This document shows positions 62,254-64,000 of a stretch of 64,000 nt of DNA, piece after piece. The position numbers and the translations under genes were made by a program. This DNA comes from Ruminococcus sp. (lineage in GTDB: Bacteria; Bacillota; Clostridia; Oscillospirales; Ruminococcaceae). The stretch covers positions 1 through 64,000 of the forward strand of contig NZ_JAFUAG010000034.1 in the NCBI RefSeq assembly GCF_017464355.1, in the 5' to 3' direction. The notes below the pieces were generated by a model. The model worked only from the letters and a program-made list of their open reading frames with translations. It was not told the DNA's origin and did not search any database. The stretch's first letter is position 1, and each line of letters begins with the position of its first letter.

Positions 62254-63480
62254 ATGGCTACTACTAACAAAAAAGAAAATGGCAGCTCTTCAAGAGTTTT
62301 CATCATTGCAGCAACTGCACTGCTGGTATTCGTGGCATACAGTATGTTCCTGGGCTACAGGCTCTACGATCAGCTGACCAGCACATATAACAACGTTCAG
62401 CGTTCAATTGTGGACGTTTCTACTATCAAGGACAACCTGCTCATGGTAAACCGTGATGTGCTTATGATAATCTCAGGTACAGGTTCGATAGAAGACAATG
62501 TTCACGAGATATCAAACTGCTTCGATGACATTGACAGATGCATGGAGGACTACGAAGAAGTTGAAGACCGTGATGAAAAGGAATACAGACGTTACAACCA
62601 GGCAAAGACCTTCATCAACGCTTATCACACGAAGATACAGTCCTTCCAGGCACAGTTCATGGAAGGCGCCCAGATGAACGAGGGTCTGAACCTTGACCTT
62701 GCCACTGCGAGAGTCCTGTACATACAGGAGCTGCAGCCCCTGCAGATAACTGCGGTAGAAATGTTCGATGCGGCTAAGGATATCGGACAGACCAACTCTG
62801 AAAAGCAGCTTTCTGAAGTCTACAGAACACTATACATCTTCATCGGCCTGATGCTTGTTGCACTGGTAGGCGGTGAGATAGCTATCATCGTTATTGCAAG
62901 GATAGCCAAGACACAGAGCGCTAAGCTGGACAAGCGTGAGAAGGAGCTGGAAGCTTTCGATTCAAAGCTGAAGGTATCCAAGAGAAAGATGAACGAGATG
63001 GCGGTAATGAACATACTGACAGGTATGAAGAACCGTTATGCCATGGACGAAGACATCGGCGGCAGGTTGGAATCGGACAATATGTGCGTTACTCTGCTGG
63101 ATATCGATAACTTCCGTCAGATAAACGACATATACGGCTACGATTTCGGCGACGAGTTCCTGGGAATGGTATCTGACAAGCTGAAAGAAGAATTCGGCAA
63201 TGATGCTGAGCTTTACAACATTCAGGGCAACCAGTTCTGCATGGTATTCCATGACGGTGTTGCAACTTCTCAGGCTATGAGGCTTTCCGAGAAGGCTATA
63301 CAGGTCATGAACAATGTTTATACAATATCCAACATAGGCCTGCAGCTGAGCGCCACAGGCAGCTTCTACAACTATCATGCCCGTGAGTGCGCAAACCTCA
63401 GCGCACTGCTGGTAAAGATGATATCAGGCATACGTCAGGGCAAATCCCGAGGCGGAAACGTGCTGATAACCGTAATGTAA
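62254..63480 (+). CDS. Membrane receptor with degenerate GGDEF domain
   Basis: This 408-residue protein has two membrane helices (about 14-32 and 190-212). The ~155-residue extracellular helical bundle between them resembles the four-helix ligand domains of chemoreceptors. A short coiled coil (REKELEAFDSKLKVSKRKMN) leads to a GGDEF-fold domain at about 250-405. The fold is evident (NILTGMKNRYAMDED, LLDIDNFRQINDIYGYDFGD), but the active loop reads QGNQF instead of GGDEF, so cyclase activity is very unlikely. It may bind GTP or c-di-GMP, or a partner. It is coupled with the binding lipoprotein upstream, a likely ligand presenter. Confidence 0.85.
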   Translation: MATTNKKENGSSSRVFIIAATALLVFVAYSMFLGYRLYDQLTSTYNNVQRSIVDVSTIKDNLLMVNRDVLMIISGTGSIEDNVHEISNCFDDIDRCMEDYEEVEDRDEKEYRRYNQAKTFINAYHTKIQSFQAQFMEGAQMNEGLNLDLATARVLYIQELQPLQITAVEMFDAAKDIGQTNSEKQLSEVYRTLYIFIGLMLVALVGGEIAIIVIARIAKTQSAKLDKREKELEAFDSKLKVSKRKMNEMAVMNILTGMKNRYAMDEDIGGRLESDNMCVTLLDIDNFRQINDIYGYDFGDEFLGMVSDKLKEEFGNDAELYNIQGNQFCMVFHDGVATSQAMRLSEKAIQVMNNVYTISNIGLQLSATGSFYNYHARECANLSALLVKMISGIRQGKSRGGNVLITVM

Positions 63481-63492
63481 AATAATAATTTT

Positions 63493-63532
63493 CCCCCGCT
63501 GACGAGCAGGTGCTGTCAGCGGGGGATTTTTT
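63493..63532 (+). terminator. Terminator of the receptor operon
   Basis: CCCCCGCTGAC and GTCAGCGGGGG form a perfect 11-bp stem followed by ATTTTTT. Confidence 0.92.
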
Positions 63533-63581
63533 ATAATAAATAGAACAGATATATGATCTTATTCCTAAATCAATTCGGAGG

Positions 63582-64000
63582 TTATGGAACTTCGTGCAAG
63601 TCTTTAAGATCTGCAAGCAGTTCAGGGCTTAATTTCAGCTTAATTTTCTTCGGGTCATATTTTGAACTATCATTGATTTTTTTTAAAACTAAGAATGAAT
63701 TCATCGAAAGAGTCTGCAACCAAACAAATCGTCTCATCTTCATTCATGCCTTCATGATAGAGATGATATATTTTACCGTAATTTTTCGCTTGAACACCAA
63801 TGCATATATAGTCACCCGCAGCGCGGCCTATTGGCAGCACGCTGTTTCCCCACAAAGAAATGAAATTATCAACGTCACTGATAAACTCCGTATTATAGAA
63901 ATAATCTATTACCTCCATGCCGTTTTCGGGAGTCAGTGATGCTCTCTCTTTCATCGGGTAATAGTATCCTTCTCTCACATAGCAAGAATAAAATGAGGTC
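63582..64000 (-). CDS. SUKH (SMI1/KNR4) family protein, 5'-partial, frameshifted at a poly-A tract
   Basis: The frame enters from beyond the window edge and shows SUKH-type sequence: NFISLWGNSVLPIGRAAGDY, KIYHLYHEG and ETICLVADSFDEF. SUKH proteins are common immunity proteins of contact-dependent toxins. The frame stops at 63670-63672, just after a run of eight A (63677-63684 on the plus strand as T). A one-base shift there continues coding for ~32 residues (SSKYDPKKIKLKLSPELLAD) to a stop at 63582-63584. The extension looks like real protein, so either the run has slipped or the shorter form is genuine. No start is assigned because upstream sequence is missing. Confidence 0.65.

Overview
The window most resembles a chromosomal segment of a cellulolytic Ruminococcus (Oscillospiraceae, near R. 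albus). This rests on a dockerin/cohesin-like secreted protein, a CotH protein with a chitobiase-like C-terminal domain fold at its N-terminus, very large Ig-like (MBG-type) surface proteins, Firmicutes pilus and sortase genes, strong AGGAGG ribosome binding sites and many consensus sigma-A promoters with 17-bp spacers. The species is an inference; no rRNA is present.

Layout. 0.2-5 kb: two c-di-GMP genes, a PAS-GGDEF cyclase and a beta-propeller HD-GYP phosphodiesterase. 5-10 kb: nagA, a cation-efflux gene preceded by a NiCo riboswitch, a CotH lipoprotein, and two copies of a 98-99 bp palindromic repeat. 10-17 kb: a pilus locus with intact backbone pilin and class B sortase, but a heavily broken giant adhesin and a truncated signal peptidase. 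17-20 kb: tcdA and a MATE exporter. 19.7-21.4 kb: a decayed paralogue of the giant surface protein at 28.4-35.3 kb; the two share a 149-bp 3' end and a 27-codon leader ORF whose stop overlaps the main start. 21.4-23.2 kb: a membrane S41 peptidase.

23.4-28.3 kb is a probable RiPP cluster: a 31-residue precursor under its own promoter and terminator, then PqqD, an HPr-kinase-like protein, an S26-like Ser/His peptidase, a TraX-like membrane protein and an ABC exporter as one operon. No lasso cyclase, lanthionine synthetase or radical SAM enzyme is present, so the chemistry may be new.

36.0-39.7 kb pairs an ECF sigma factor fused through a transmembrane helix to a cohesin-like outer domain with a secreted cohesin-like/dockerin protein. 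Three promoters with identical architecture (AAAACC, then ATCTAA 23 nt later) precede the sigma operon once and the dockerin gene twice, which suggests an autoregulated surface-sensing circuit.

39.8-44.4 kb: an AraC regulator with a two-subunit ABC system. 44.6-48.5 kb: a metallophosphoesterase behind a structured, terminator-bearing leader, a DUF975-CmpB membrane protein and a lipoprotein. 48.6-50.4 kb: a VanY-like carboxypeptidase and a receiver-XRE regulator. 50.8-56.9 kb: an NHLM-type export locus (STAS protein, short HlyD-like protein, C39 peptidase-ABC, partner ABC) with two Cys-rich leader-bearing proteins and no maturase. 57.1-60.7 kb: a kinase operon with a Q/G/Y-repeat protein and a zinc-ribbon LRR protein. 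61.2-63.5 kb: a sugar-binding lipoprotein with a degenerate GGDEF membrane protein. The window ends inside a SUKH-family gene.
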